A stretch of 64,000 nucleotides of DNA from Cristatella mucedo (Eukaryota; Bryozoa; Phylactolaemata; Cristatellidae). A model generated the notes under the pieces. The model saw only the letters and a list, made by a program, of their open reading frames with translations. It was not told the origin of the DNA and ran no database searches. Location: positions 250,001 through 314,000 of the forward strand of contig WPIO01000183.1 in assembly GCA_009760855.2 (NCBI GenBank), written 5' to 3'. How positions within the stretch are numbered: position 1 is the first letter of the stretch; every line of letters starts with the position of its first letter. This document shows positions 25,813-35,950 of the stretch, one piece after another. Both the position numbers and the translations under genes were made by a program.

Positions 25813-26637
25813 CACATGTCCTTTTCTAAAAGAGCTAGGATAGATGCCGGTTGAGCAACGGATACAGAAAAAAGCTCTTACGCTGACCCACAAGGCCGCC
25901 ACGGCTTGGCTACTTCGTAGCAAGCTGAACTGCTGCCTCAGTTTCAGCCTGCTCGTGCCCTAAGGTCCTGTGTGGACAATAAATTAGCTATTCCATTCCT
26001 TCGCTTAGAGACATTTGGCGACAGAAGCTTTAGCTCTGCAGGTCCTAGACTGTGGAACTCGCTTCCACAGTTCTTACGCAATGACAACTACTGTCCTACT
26101 GTAGGGGCGCGCGATGGCTGGGCGATGAACAGCAAAGCCCCCACAAGCGCTGTCGACGACGGCTGTATTATACGATCTAGCAGCCGTCGTGCGTGCTGTT
26201 CCGGAGCATGAGGCGTTAGGAGAGCTAAGAGAGTGGATAGCGTGCGTGCAGGCCGACGCACAGGCAGAAAGTGAATTGAGTGGCAAGGAACGAGTCACGT
26301 GCCGGCAAGGAGCGTTCCCGTTGGGCGGACAGAACGTCGGCTGGGGGTGGAACCACGTGACGGCTATCACACGCCCACACTACTGCCGACTATGGTTCAT
26401 CCTTTTCAGTGGTCCTGAGCTGCTACTTCCATGCTACTCACTACCTAAACTGCTCTTCAGACTTTTCTATGCTTCCCACTTTCTCTTTGTTTCGTGAGAC
26501 GAAGTCTGTTGGCTACCGAATGCGTACCGACAGCCGCTTAGGCTGTGAGTGAGCTATACAAAACTCTCTTGCATAATACCCACATGGTCTCTATGACTTT
26601 GTGGAGTTACAGACGGAGATACATTACATTACATTAC
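25813..26637 (+). mobile_element. LINE-B 3' fragment
   Basis: A 5'-truncated L2-like element. The frame has the RT C-terminal wording (LTLTHKA...LHQFQ) in broken form, then a 3' region ending in repeated ACATT. It is flanked by a perfect 7-bp duplication AGTATAA (25806-25812 and 26638-26644). Related copies lie at 34516-34993 (minus) and 58391-59335 (plus). It carries a nested 0.28-kb insertion. Confidence 0.75.
26100..26379 (-). mobile_element. LTR-B-like element, 0.28 kb, nested in LINE-B
   Basis: On the minus strand it starts TGTGGGCGTGTG and ends CCCCTACA. A 4-bp duplication CTAC flanks it. The empty site is visible in the LINE-B copy near 34760-34780 (minus), where the flanks join without duplication, so the insertion is demonstrated within the window. 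The ends match the 332-bp element at 26682. It has no coding capacity; it may be a solo short LTR or a small TIR element. Confidence 0.65.
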
Positions 26638-26681
26638 AGTATAAGCCGTTACATTCACAAGAAAGACAAATCTCAAGGAAC

Positions 26682-27013
26682 TGTGGGCGTAGCATTGCCA
26701 CCGTGTTGCCCAGCCCTAGCCTGACAGGGTAGTAGTGCTTAACGTCTCTGCGGCCGGGAGCCTACCGCTGATTGGGTGGAGGCTTGCCTGAATGGCCACC
26801 CAGTGATGCAATCTTTTCCCGCGACTCTCTCGATCAGCTCCCGGAGTCGCGAGTGGACGTGTCGTACGTCTCCGGCTCGCAGACGTGTACTGCCCATGAA
26901 TTTGATCGATTACATCTTGTAGAGAGGTCAGTGACTCCTTTGCTATCGGTGCTTGCTGCACCTAGTATGAGCTCGTCAACCTTCCGGGCGTTAAGCTGGA
27001 GACGACCCCTACA
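26682..27013 (+). mobile_element. LTR-B-like element, 332 bp
   Basis: It starts TGTGGGCGTAGC and ends GACCCCTACA. The 4-bp duplication GAAC flanks it (26678-26681 and 27014-27017), inside otherwise continuous unit-8 sequence. A truncated relative lies at 59564-59652 (minus). It is noncoding. The class is uncertain: a solo LTR, or a TIR element with 4-bp duplications. Confidence 0.65.
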
Positions 27014-27391
27014 GAACCACCGAATGCTTTAATAAACAGGTGCGTTTCTAGCTGCTTTGTAAGTGTCATCCCTGTCAGTTGTCTTGACCTCGGTCGTGAA
27101 CATGAGGTCCACCGGCGACCAAGAGCTCGCTAAGCGTGTGCAGTATACTGTAAGTGAGGCCGATGAGACCTCTGACGAGTCTCTGTGGAAGTCACTGTGG
27201 TTCTACGCAATAACGGATAGAATAACCACTCAAACGGGCACAAAAGCACTAAATCTGCACAACATAAGCCATACCCGACACGCCCTCGAGGCATTTCGCA
27301 TTATCGTTAATGGGAACTACCCGCCACAATCCGGCTCGCTTAGGTGGAGTTGCCGTATTAGAAGTGCTGAGCATGAAGCCCTCTAGCGAGG

Positions 27392-28015
27392 GAAGACGAA
27401 TCCAAGGCTGGAATAAGACCGAGGCACGACCGACCAAGGCTCAACCGACACCGAGGCTGGACTGAGACCGAGGCTCAACCGAGTTCAAGGCTGGAACGTA
27501 ATCGAGGGTAGACCGAGACAGAGGCTCAACCGAGACAGAGGCTGCACTGCAATTAAGGCTCAGCCTAGACCGAAGCTTGATCGAGACCAAGGCTCGATCT
27601 ACACCAAGGCTCAATCGTGACCGACGCTCGACCGTGACCAAGGCCCGACCGTGATTGAGGCCCGACAGAGACAGAGGCTCGACCAAGACCAAGGCTTGAC
27701 TGAGACCGAGGCACGAACGAGGTCAAGGCTTAGCCTGATTTTACTTACCATTCAATTGCATTTCCCTTTGCAGCAAATGTAAAGCGCCTAGAAAGAGATT
27801 AAGTTCTCTGAGGGCGCTTTATCAAGTGCATTATTATTATTATTATACCATGGCGGTGGCTCGGCCGATACCGAGGCTCGACCGTGTCAGAGTCTTGACC
27901 ACGACCGAGGCACGACCTAGGATGATGCTCGACCGTGAGTTAAGCTTGACCGTGACCGAGGCTTGACGGTGACCGAGGCTACACCGCGACCGACGCTCGA
28001 CCGTCACTGCTATAA
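27392..28015 (+). repeat. 17-bp minisatellite A array 8, split by a LINE tail
   Basis: Degenerate units at 27392-27735 and about 27850-28010 are separated by a LINE-A tail. This is the last array in the window and marks the right edge of the macrosatellite domain. Confidence 0.85.
27737..27848 (+). mobile_element. LINE-A 3' tail fragment
   Basis: A 110-bp tail: CATTCAATTGCATTTCCC, then GCGCCTAGAAAGAGATTAAG, then TCTCTGAGGGCGCTTTATC and an ATT-repeat. It is the extreme 3' end of LINE-A, typical of heavily 5'-truncated insertion. Confidence 0.8.
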
Positions 28016-28071
28016 CTGCAATCAACAGGAACTCTACGATGTGTGCACCTGCTCATGCAGTGCCAGTGCCT

Positions 28072-28221
28072 AAAAAAATATTATTCTTTTGTATAGCACC
28101 ACAACAGAACTAAATCTCTATTCAGGCGCTTCACGTATGCCTCTGATCTCTAACCCACGACCTAAACCTGACCTTCGACGGGGCGAGCACCTTATCCACT
28201 AGAACAATTCAGCTAAGCCTA
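28072..28221 (-). mobile_element. SINE-A copy
   Basis: On the minus strand a diverged tRNA-like head lies at high coordinates (near 28150-28220). The LINE-A-type tail is at low coordinates (CTGAATAGAGATTTAGTTCT), followed by an AT-rich end. Box sequences are eroded. Confidence 0.65.
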
Positions 28222-28237
28222 GGCTTCATGGGCGTTC

Positions 28238-29135
28238 TAGTAATAATAACAAGGTAATAAAAAACACATGATAAAGTGCCGTCAGAGAGCTCAATCTCTT
28301 TCTAGGTGATTTAAATTTGCTGATAAGGAAATACGATCGAATGGTGGGTGGTATCATGCTTAATAAACAACATGAATACAAAGATTAAGAGTGACATGCA
28401 TGGGTCAGAATGCAAATGTGGCTAGGGGCAGCATGCACAGTGTCAGCACGCATAAGCACTTGAAAGAAAAAGCACAGGGACCCACTAAATTCTGTCATAA
28501 ATAGATGTTTACAGTTTATTTTCTAATGTGGTCAAGTCACGAGATGTCTTGACCCAAGTCGTGAGTGAGTTTTAGGCTTTGGGAGTATAAGAACTAAATG
28601 CGCTGTCTTCAAGGGATATGAGGTTTGTGCGAGGTCTTGGTAAGCTGTGAGTTTCCGAAAGACAGGCGATACGATGCTTTGCCTTTTGGGGGAGTAGAAC
28701 TGACAGGTAGCCTTGAGCCAAAGATTGGAGGGACCTAAAAGTGAGTGACAGAACCTTGAAGCCGATCCGTTGCTTGACCAATAGCCAGTGCAAGTCGGTG
28801 AGAAGTAGTGTGATGTGGCAACTGCGACGCTCCCGACAGACAAGCCTAGCTGAGAAGTTTTGCACCAGCTGTAATTGCGTGATTGCACGTGCCAGTATTT
28901 AGCTGAAAGTAGGCCGACTTGATTGTGGAGCTGATGTGGTCGTTTAACGAAAGGTCACTGTGGAACTTGACACCAAGTTCTCGTGCAGATTCCACAGGAA
29001 ATATGCTTGCAGAGCCGATTTTGAGCGTCAGCCTTTCCAATTTCTGAATCGCACTTGGTTCGCTCCTAATTAGTAAGTCAATTGTATCATCATTTAATTT
29101 AAGCAATTTGCTGCCATCCATGTGCAGCATCCTCG
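28238..29135 (-). pseudogene. LINE-A fragment, internally deleted
   Basis: The minus-strand frames give LLKLNDDTIDLLI, SPVES-like FPVESARELGVKF, then after a jump ARLVCRERRSCHITLLLTDL and LSLTFRSLQSLAQGYLSVLL. About 80 residues between the two parts, normally carrying the DFCNSL motif, are missing. The 3' UTR ends near 28240 with the LINE-A tail. Confidence 0.82.
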
Positions 29136-29454
29136 ATCAATTGGATTAAGTGTATAGCTAAATCAATTGGATTAAGTGAATAGGTCAATTGCTGTAAGCT
29201 ATTAAGTAGCCGATCATTACCTCAGCAGCTAGTCGTGCTCAAAATGGGGCATACTTTAATTCAGACACCAGGAAAGATTCTGCTATTGCCTTGATTCTTT
29301 TAGTTTCTTCGCGGCACATATTAAAGCATCAAATAGTCGAGCTAGTTCCGTCTGTGCTTATGCTTGACCGTTATACCTGCGAAAAAGTTACTGTTCAATT
29401 AGCTGCAAATTCAACATACGGAATATATCCACTTGTGTTAGAGGTCGATATGTT

Positions 29455-29630
29455 CATGGTGTCCCTCTGCATGTCACCCTTAACCATCTTATTCTCGTTG
29501 CCCATTGATATGCCACCGCTAACCATTCGTTTGTGCTTCCTTTGCAACAAATGAATAGTTACTAGAAAGAAATTCAGTTATCTGAGGGTGCTATATAAAG
29601 CATACTAATAATATTACTATTGTTATTTAT
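29455..29630 (+). mobile_element. Diverged LINE-A 3' tail
   Basis: It matches the 3' UTR (GCATGTCACCCTTAACCAT) and the tail (TTCAGTTATCTGAGGGTGC), then an AT-rich end. No RT remains. Confidence 0.6.
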
Positions 29631-29675
29631 AATATATAAAGTGCTGCCTTGGAGCCCATCACCTGCACAACAGAA

Positions 29676-29893
29676 CCTGAGTTGACGATGCAACTTATCA
29701 GGCAATGATTAACATAGCCGAGCAGAGATGCGACCAATCTAGGGAACATGGCGACAAATGTAGCTCTGTTTGGGAGGCTGTAGCCACAGCAAAAGAACTG
29801 GAGGTTAGATGCTGCTATCTGTTTCATAACACTTCGCATGGCAGCAGTGTGGGGTTGCTAAGTGCTGCGGCATGGCTGCATAGTAAGAGCAGC
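29676..29893 (+). CDS. Possible exon, unrecognised
   Basis: An open frame from just after a TGA near 29680 reads VDDATYQAMINIAEQRCDQS onward and stays open to 29941. A possible donor (A-GTAAG) lies near 29881. The composition looks protein-like, but there is no second exon, no recognised domain and no cross-copy support. It could equally be chance open sequence. Confidence 0.2.
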
Positions 29894-30903
29894 GCCGTCA
29901 AGTGGGTAATTTCCCTAGTTTCTGGGGGCAAAACGCCATAATCATTTGCATGCATAGCCAGCCTATCTAGGCGACCGTAGTGTACAGCTGAAAGTGTGTA
30001 TCACATAGACCTACGAGGGTCGTTAATAACGTGAATACTCTATCCAACTATGCGACTCGCATTCTGTATTTCAAGGGCACAATGTTAATGTAGAAGCTTA
30101 TCTGATTTAGAACGTTCAGTTATAGAGTCGCAAAAAAGCCTTAAAGGGCATGACCCCTGCTTGCGGTCAATAATTAATTATCGCCCACAGCAGGACTAGA
30201 ACCCACGACCCGGGTCCTTTAAAGGGAGCACCTGACATCCACGGCTAAGACTCAAGACGTCAAACAGCATTGCAGCTCTTCACTGTTGATGCAATCGCCC
30301 AGTACCACAGTTGTACTAATCTAGATGCTATTAACTTTATTTTAATGTTGATCCGGTAAATATTAAGTATGACCATATTGGGCTTGTTGTTCATTGAGCG
30401 TGCTACGACTAACCATGCGATCAAGCTTCCGATGCAACATTTTCATAGGGCCAAGGATGCGATTAAGTTCTTCAGAGGCACTGTACAAATGTATTAGTAT
30501 TAGACCAAATTTCAGCGCTCTTACATTCCAGTTTGCTACAAGTGCCAATTTCGGTGCTTTAAATGTTTGGGGCCGCTTTTTCGGCCATCAGCTGAGCACC
30601 TCGGAGCCTCAAAAACTGACTACTGGGGCTTGGTAGCCGGCATGCATTTCTTTGTTCTGACGGTACAAAATATAACCGATGCTGACGCCCTTGCAAACAT
30701 CGTGTATCTGGTAATGCCATTTTAATTTTTATAAACACTAAGGCTTTCCTTAGATATTTCGGAGAACCTTGCGAAAAGTACAAGCGGTTAATGGCCAGGC
30801 ATTGTCATTGAGTGGCATCGGAAGCTGACAAGTGATTGCAAAGCCGAGTTAATATTCGGTACATGCTTTAATATTTATGAGTAAAACTTAATTGTTTACC
30901 GAA
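29894..30903. other. Unassigned sequence with repeat debris
   Basis: Mostly AT-rich, without convincing genes. A diverged SINE-B-like tRNA head lies at about 30140-30250 on the minus strand (GGGTCGTGGGTTCTAGTCC). A SINE-A/LINE-A tail lies at about 30450-30505 on the plus strand (GCGATTAAGTTCTTCAGAGG). Confidence 0.5.
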
Positions 30904-31865
30904 TTATGACTCCAAGAATTTGCTCCGCCTAATACCTCCTCCAACATGCAGGAACTTATCGACATCTAGAAAAGCATTGCCGTGAACCTGGCAGAACGCC
31001 TCAAAACATGGATGGAGAAGCTGTGCCACCCACTTAGGTATTCCGACGTCTCCTTCAAGTTCGTGTAAAATGATTGCCGTCATAGCGAGGGCTCCGCTAT
31101 CACTTTCCAGTACCCACACGCTGCCTGAATCACCAAGCTCTAGGGCGGTTTTGTCTTATGGAGCTATGAGTGAGACATTTTCAACTTTAAACCTGGTCAT
31201 TTCATTATTTAATTTTTCCTGAAACGAAATCACTCGACCTTTTACCATTTTCCCGGTGTTGATAATGCACCGTACTCTTTTTCCCACCAGATATTTTGCC
31301 AAATAACAGGCATGTGTTTCGTCCAGGTCCTTGCATTGTTTCTTCCAGCCACTAATAGCATAGCCCTTATTGCTCTTCAGTCGCTCTGAATGGTTGCATA
31401 TGTACGACTGGCAGCGGCGGTAGGGACCTCGCACTTCGTGCATGCTCACTCCTGCTGGGATGGCGCTCTGGAGTGCTATAGATTGAAATGCTTCTGTCAG
31501 AGGCACTTGCCCTATCATGATGTCCACTGAGTGACGGAGAATATGTCCAGACGGATTCGAAGGAGATTCCAGCCAGCAAGCAGTCGGCGTCGGCGCTCTG
31601 ATCAGCCCCTCGTCGTAAGGCATTTCCAAGCGGCAAGATTTATACCTACTCTTGAAGCCATTGTGCATGAGACTAGTTTCCCTGAGCTGCTCTTGTGCGT
31701 TTCCACCGGTTTCACTTCGCGGTAAATAGTTGTGTTGTGCGAAAACCTAGTACACAGCACCTTCATATTAGATATACGTACCCACTTGCTGCTTGTGCTG
31801 ATCACTAATTTTTGAATCTGCCCCAATGCCTCAACCCCACAACTTGGCTTTGATCGGACTAGGAA
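30904..31865 (-). pseudogene. Broken single-exon protein with trypsin-like GDSG motif
   Basis: The minus strand reads through three pieces. The first frame starts near 31865 (NFFLVRSKPSCGVEALG) and continues through LVSC near 31675. A change of frame leads into the ATG frame at 31668-31156, which contains YLVGKRVRCIINTGKMVKG. After an in-frame TAA at 31156, the same frame goes on through LELGDSGSVWV and ends at 30904. GDSGS preceded by a GK-V-type strand is how the nucleophile region of chymotrypsin-fold (PA clan) peptidases looks, as in trypsin-like domains. I could not place the catalytic His and Asp. The frameshift and the stop suggest a pseudogene or a sequence error. It lies directly downstream of the spliced exon ending at 31871 and might once have been part of the same gene. 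Confidence 0.5.
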
Positions 31866-31870
31866 AAAAT

Positions 31871-32033
31871 TTATTTGATAATATCGTCCACACTAGCACA
31901 TCTTCGACAAATCTCCGAAACTGAAGCTTTCAACTTTTCGATGTTTCCTATCGCTTCCTGGTCCCCAGCTTGCACTACAACAGTGCTTCCGTTGACAACA
32001 TAGTACGAGAATGATCCCAGATCCTTACGTAAC
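31871..32033 (-). CDS. Last exon of an unrecognised spliced gene
   Basis: The acceptor TTTTTTACAG is followed by 163 bases open in one frame, ending in a TAA that overlaps an AATAAA-like run. The peptide starts LRKDLGSFSYYVVNGS and ends CASVDDIIK. Phase matches the exon at 33349-33472: TG plus G make a Trp codon at the junction. No domain is recognised. Confidence 0.55.
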
Positions 32034-33348
32034 CTGTAAAAAACATAGTTTAGCTTTTAACTCTAGCTAAAATTCTGGAACTTTCATTATTGCTAAAAAT
32101 AGCATGCAATCAAAAATCTTGATAAAACCGGAGTGTCGAAGCACCAGCAGCTGCATCCTAAAGGCCTAGTGAATATAAAGAGGTGGAATGCAGGAGCTAA
32201 CGTTAAATGTACGGATCTCTTTACTGTTACATCGGCTTCTTGCAACAAGCTGAGGTTTTAAATCAATATAATTTCAAATATCCTCGATAGTTTATTTAAT
32301 TAACAAATTAAAAAAATTATGCCAATCCCCTTCAATTAACAAGCATAGATAAACAGTATCATCATGTAACCTGCTACAGCAGGTTATTTTAACAGACAAT
32401 ACAGTTTAACAAGTTATTCCTCCAGTCTGCCAATATCTGCACATTTTCAAAATACAGTTGTCAACAGCTTAAGTTTTCCCCACGTATCAGCAAAATAATA
32501 ATAGCAAAGTTATATAACTTTCCGATGGGACATGAGGCATTTTGTAGCCTATAGTCACCGAACCTAAAATTTAAAGTAATTTCTTAATCGAATGTAAATG
32601 TAAAACTAAAAAGATCCAGTTACTTGCTGTAAGCTACGTTTTTGCCTCATCTAAAATGTTTATCAGTTATTATACAATATCAGCCTTTCACTGACGTAGA
32701 AGTTATAGGATTGCAAGAACTTCCCTCTTTCAATGGATTATAGCATTTTTACCTACTACTTGTTTGCCCCTGAAAATGGCACTTGCTTACTAATCCATGC
32801 CGGCAATCCTTAATTTTGTACCACCGATCATGTAAGCAAGGCAAATGCTTTAAGACTTACCACTAGACTATCACGATATAATCTCTGAAATATCTTTCCA
32901 AGGCTCAGCCTGTAAAAATTACATTTATATCCAAGAAGCCCATTTTACGTCTAAACCTCGCAAAGCTGAATTCGTATTCACTTGAATAGAGAATCATCAC
33001 AAAAGATTTGTACCGTGCAAAACAAGAGTCTAAAAAATTGCTTGTACACCAGTAAAAGATTGGATAATTTAGCACGCTTAGATGCTGCCAAAGTTCTATT
33101 GCAGGCTAATTACTATAAGCCAATTAAAGCACATGTCGTTCATTGATAGATGTAATGCGAACGGATGACGTTGTACATATACTGTGAAACTTACCGTATT
33201 GTTATTAAAATACTAAATTAAAGAATTCTAAAGATTCATGAACAAGTAGGCAAGTTTAACCTTCTCAGCTCAGCTGCTTGAGAGCAAATTAACACGTGTG
33301 TGCCGTAAGTTAGCTGCTCAAAGTTCACTCATCTGCCGTGCCACTTAC
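32034..33348 (-). other. Intron (1.3 kb) of the unrecognised minus-strand gene
   Basis: It is bounded by GTAAGTGG at 33348 and TTTACAG at 32034 on the minus strand. AT-rich, with no repeats from the main families and no further exon that I can support. Confidence 0.5.
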
Positions 33349-33472
33349 CAGTCTAGATCAGCCGTGGCTTTGAGATCAAATTCGACATGGACACTGATGC
33401 TATCTGGCTTGGGGGTCTTAGCATTGAGCTTGGAGTTCCTTTCTGCAATCGTGGAAAATAGCTTTGAAATTT
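33349..33472 (-). CDS. Penultimate exon of the unrecognised gene
   Basis: Between acceptor AAGTTTACAG and donor GTAAGTGG lie 124 bases, open in only one frame. The peptide begins ISKLFSTIAERNSKLN, continues PKPDSISVHVEFDLKAT and ends DLD plus a split Trp codon. Acceptor, donor, open frame and phase agree with the last exon, so this is the best-supported gene model in the window. Upstream exons were not found, so the protein's identity is unknown. Confidence 0.55.
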
Positions 33473-33658
33473 CTGTAAACTTTTAACTTGGCTGATCTTT
33501 CATCCTCAGATAAAAACTAAGCGATGATAATTAATTTATTTTGAAAATAGAAATAATCTATTGCGGATCGCATTTCATCCGTTAAGAAATGCTGCTTCTC
33601 TAAATGTCGTGCTAAGATTACTTGAAGTAGAGAAATTGCAGTCATTTAGAAATATCCT

Positions 33659-33869
33659 AGAGCCATTTAGAAATATCAAATAGACTGGCCAATAAATAAA
33701 ACTTCATGAATAGCACTGACTAATACCGGAGCCAAAGTGACTAGAAGAGATAATATGACGTGTGTAGAGCCATTTAGAAATATCAAATAGACTGGCCAAT
33801 AAATAAAACTTCATGAATAGCACTGACTAATACCAGAGCCAAAGTGACTAGAAGAGATAATATGACGTG
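33659..33869 (+). repeat. 107-bp tandem duplication
   Basis: The block starting AGAGCCATTTAGAAATATC at 33659 is repeated from 33766. I saw one clear substitution (CCGGAGCC versus CCAGAGCC). It is a young duplication in otherwise unique sequence. Confidence 0.92.
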
Positions 33870-34149
33870 ACTTTATTATAGTTCCTGGGTGACGGATAAA
33901 CTCATGTGTGATGTGCACAGAGGTACACAAATTCAACAATCCAGAGTTCTTCAATGGTTGACACTATTCTACAAGTTAAGAGATTAAAATGAATTGTTAT
34001 TGACGACCTGTAAATCAGTTGCATTTTATAACTTAACAAGATGCTCTCATTAGCATTTATCCATGCGTATATCTATTTAGCAGCGTCAATTTTAATGTGC
34101 ATAACTTTTTAAAAGGAAGCCATTTTGCCCAAGGATACTATGCTCATTT

Positions 34150-34248
34150 TTTGCGCCCTGGTCATGGGCTTGAGCCCTGCTGCACATGTGAATCGGCAGA
34201 ATAAAGTAAGTTGTTTAGGGTGCTCTAAACTATAATTATTATTGTATA
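34150..34248 (+). mobile_element. Partial SINE-A-like copy
   Basis: A B-box-like GGTCATGGGCTTGAGCCC is followed by a shortened tail and an ATT-rich end. The front of the tRNA-like head is missing. Confidence 0.5.
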
Positions 34249-34515
34249 CTCATATATATATATATATATAATTTTTAAGTATATGTATCCTTGTTCATAT
34301 ATATATATATATCTTTATATATCTCTAATTATTAAAACAAGAAAGTCTGTCCTTCTGTCGGGTGGCTGTCCATACATCAAGCGACAAAATGGCTCACTTC
34401 TATCACTTGGCTTGCGTTCTTTATTGTATTCTACTATGACTCTGCCAAGCGAGTCCACTGTTGTAAGTATACATATATACATGCGTGTGTGTCTGTATGT
34501 GTGAGTGCGTTTGTG
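34249..34515. other. TA microsatellites and unassigned sequence
   Basis: TA repeats at 34252-34270 and 34298-34322. The rest is open on both strands for about 70 codons, but I find no support for coding. Confidence 0.6.
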
Positions 34516-34993
34516 TAATGTAATGCAATGTATCACCATCTGTAACTCCAGAAAGTCATAAAGACTATGTGGGTGTTATGCAGGAGAGTTTTGTATAGCC
34601 ACTCACAGCCTAAGAGGCTTTAAGTATGCATTTGGTGGCCAACAGACTTCGTCTCACGCAACGAAGACGGAGTGGGAAGCATAGCCGAGTAAGGAGAGCA
34701 GTTGAGGTAGTGAGTAGCATGAAAGTAGCAGCTCAGGACCTCTGAAAAGGATGAGCCATTGTCGGCAGTAGGGCAGTAGTTGTCATTGTGTAAGAACTGT
34801 GGAAGCGAGTTCCACAGTATCGGCCCTGCAGAGCTAGCTTCTGTCGTCAACGGTCTTTAAGCTGAGGAATGGAACAGCTAATCTATTGTCCACACAGGAC
34901 CTGAGGGCGCGAGAAGGCTGAAACTGATGCAGCAGTTCAGCTAGGTAGGAAGGAGCCAAGCCGTGGCGGGCCTTGTGGGTCAGCGTAAGAACT
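34516..34993 (-). pseudogene. LINE-B fragment
   Basis: On the minus strand it reads [20 protein letters not shown], then LHQFQPSRALRSCVDNRLAV, then a 3' UTR ending in a TGTAATGTAAT-like tail. It preserves the empty site used by the LTR-B-like insertion at 26100. Its 5' end abuts a TG repeat. Confidence 0.8.
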
Positions 34994-35109
34994 CTGTGTG
35001 TGTGTGTATGTGTGTGTGTATGTGGGTGTGTGTGTGTGTGTGTGTGTATGTGCTTGTGCATGTGTGGATGCTGGCGAGCATTTGTGCACACGCGTTTTTC
35101 TGTGTGTAT

Positions 35110-35157
<48 letters not shown>
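34994..35157 (+). repeat. TG microsatellite
   Basis: Interrupted (TG)n with TATG and TTTG variants, the purest run being 35119-35153. The cysteine/valine-rich open frames here are artefacts. Confidence 0.95.
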
Positions 35158-35324
35158 CACAGCTGATTCACCAGCTGGCACAGACGAACGGGAAGATCAC
35201 TGCAATCTGCATACACAATGACGAATGACAAATGAAGCCCTCCAGCTACAGCTGAAAACTAAATCTAGCGAAAGCCTAAGGCGTTTTCTAGTATTTTTTG
35301 GTATTTAGCTCTTTTAGTTTGATT

Positions 35325-35575
35325 CGCTGACTCACTGCAGCTGTATTAACGAGCAATTCCCGTAGCCAGGCTTCCGCCAAGCCAAGGTGACTGTCCAAAA
35401 GGCGTACATGCCAAACGCCACTACCCTCGCGGGATCAGTCAAACCAGACGATAGCTCATTCCCGTATCTAGTTTCAGTAGACGTACATTTACGCGGACGC
35501 CAAAGTGGGCTTGTGCCCAACCGCCCGGCCCAACATCCTAGTTGCAACTGCCTCGCCTCTGAAGGCATTTGATTA
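35325..35575 (+). pseudogene. Possible exon with in-frame stop
   Basis: After an acceptor-like CACTGCAG (35338) one frame reads INEQFP, a TAG, then PGFRQAKVTVQKAYMPNATT and onward to CNCLASEGI with a stop at 35572. Without the TAG this would be an 80-residue terminal exon. The opposite strand is also open. Unrecognised; weak support. Confidence 0.2.
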
Positions 35576-35950
35576 ATACTGGTTAAACCATCACCACCAT
35601 AAATCGAACTGGCTCATAAACGGGCAGCAACATCCTATATTCCACTCTACAATAAACTGGCCTCAGCCAATAATAAAAAGGCCATTAACCATGCTGGGCC
35701 ATAAGCTGCTGTAAGGGAAAAAAGGTCATAAACAAACTACGAATACCATAAATCAGCTCTTACGGAAATAAATCTCATTCTAGGGAATATTCTGCAAAGG
35801 AAGGTTGCTTCATTTCGTGGGATAGTATTCACAGTTGTGGATTCCATACTTATTCAAAAGCTAATTCTATAAGAGTAGTATAGCATACTCAAATAACTGG
35901 TGCATTTATAATGCTGAGTGAAATCGATCAGGCTAACGTTTTTATTTCAG

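Larger units (their letters stand above)
23959..27391 (+). repeat. Macrosatellite unit 8, interrupted twice
   Basis: Head through reversed LINE tail lie at 23959-25812. Unit sequence resumes at 26645-26681 and again from 27014. A shortened SINE-like/closing part leads into minisatellite at 27391. The two gaps are occupied by LINE-B (25813-26637) and an LTR-like element (26682-27013). Confidence 0.82.
1..28015 (+). repeat. Composite macrosatellite domain, eight units
   Basis: About 2.9 kb of complex sequence plus a 17-bp minisatellite array recurs eight times in the same orientation. Module order in a full unit is: head beginning near AAATTGTG...GAGTGCGAAATCC; AT-rich stretch; block with GATCGGTGACTTGGTGTCG; block with AATTTAGCCGCTCGCTCC; GA-rich tract; block with GACAAAGC...GATATGGGC; reversed LINE/SINE tail; block with GTCGTCCCTGTCAGCTGCC; SINE-like segment; closing block ending near GAAGCCCTTTAGCCGG; minisatellite. 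Copies differ by many substitutions and by separate internal deletions, so the array is old. No open frame is conserved between copies, so I see no coding function. Confidence 0.85.

Noticed and set aside
34315-34539. A possible exon on either strand with a GTAAGT donor
   Set aside because: Both strands are open, the upstream side is a TA repeat without a clear acceptor, and part overlaps the LINE-B tail.
34834-35228. Cysteine/valine-rich or histidine/threonine-rich open frames
   Set aside because: They are translations of the TG/CA microsatellite.
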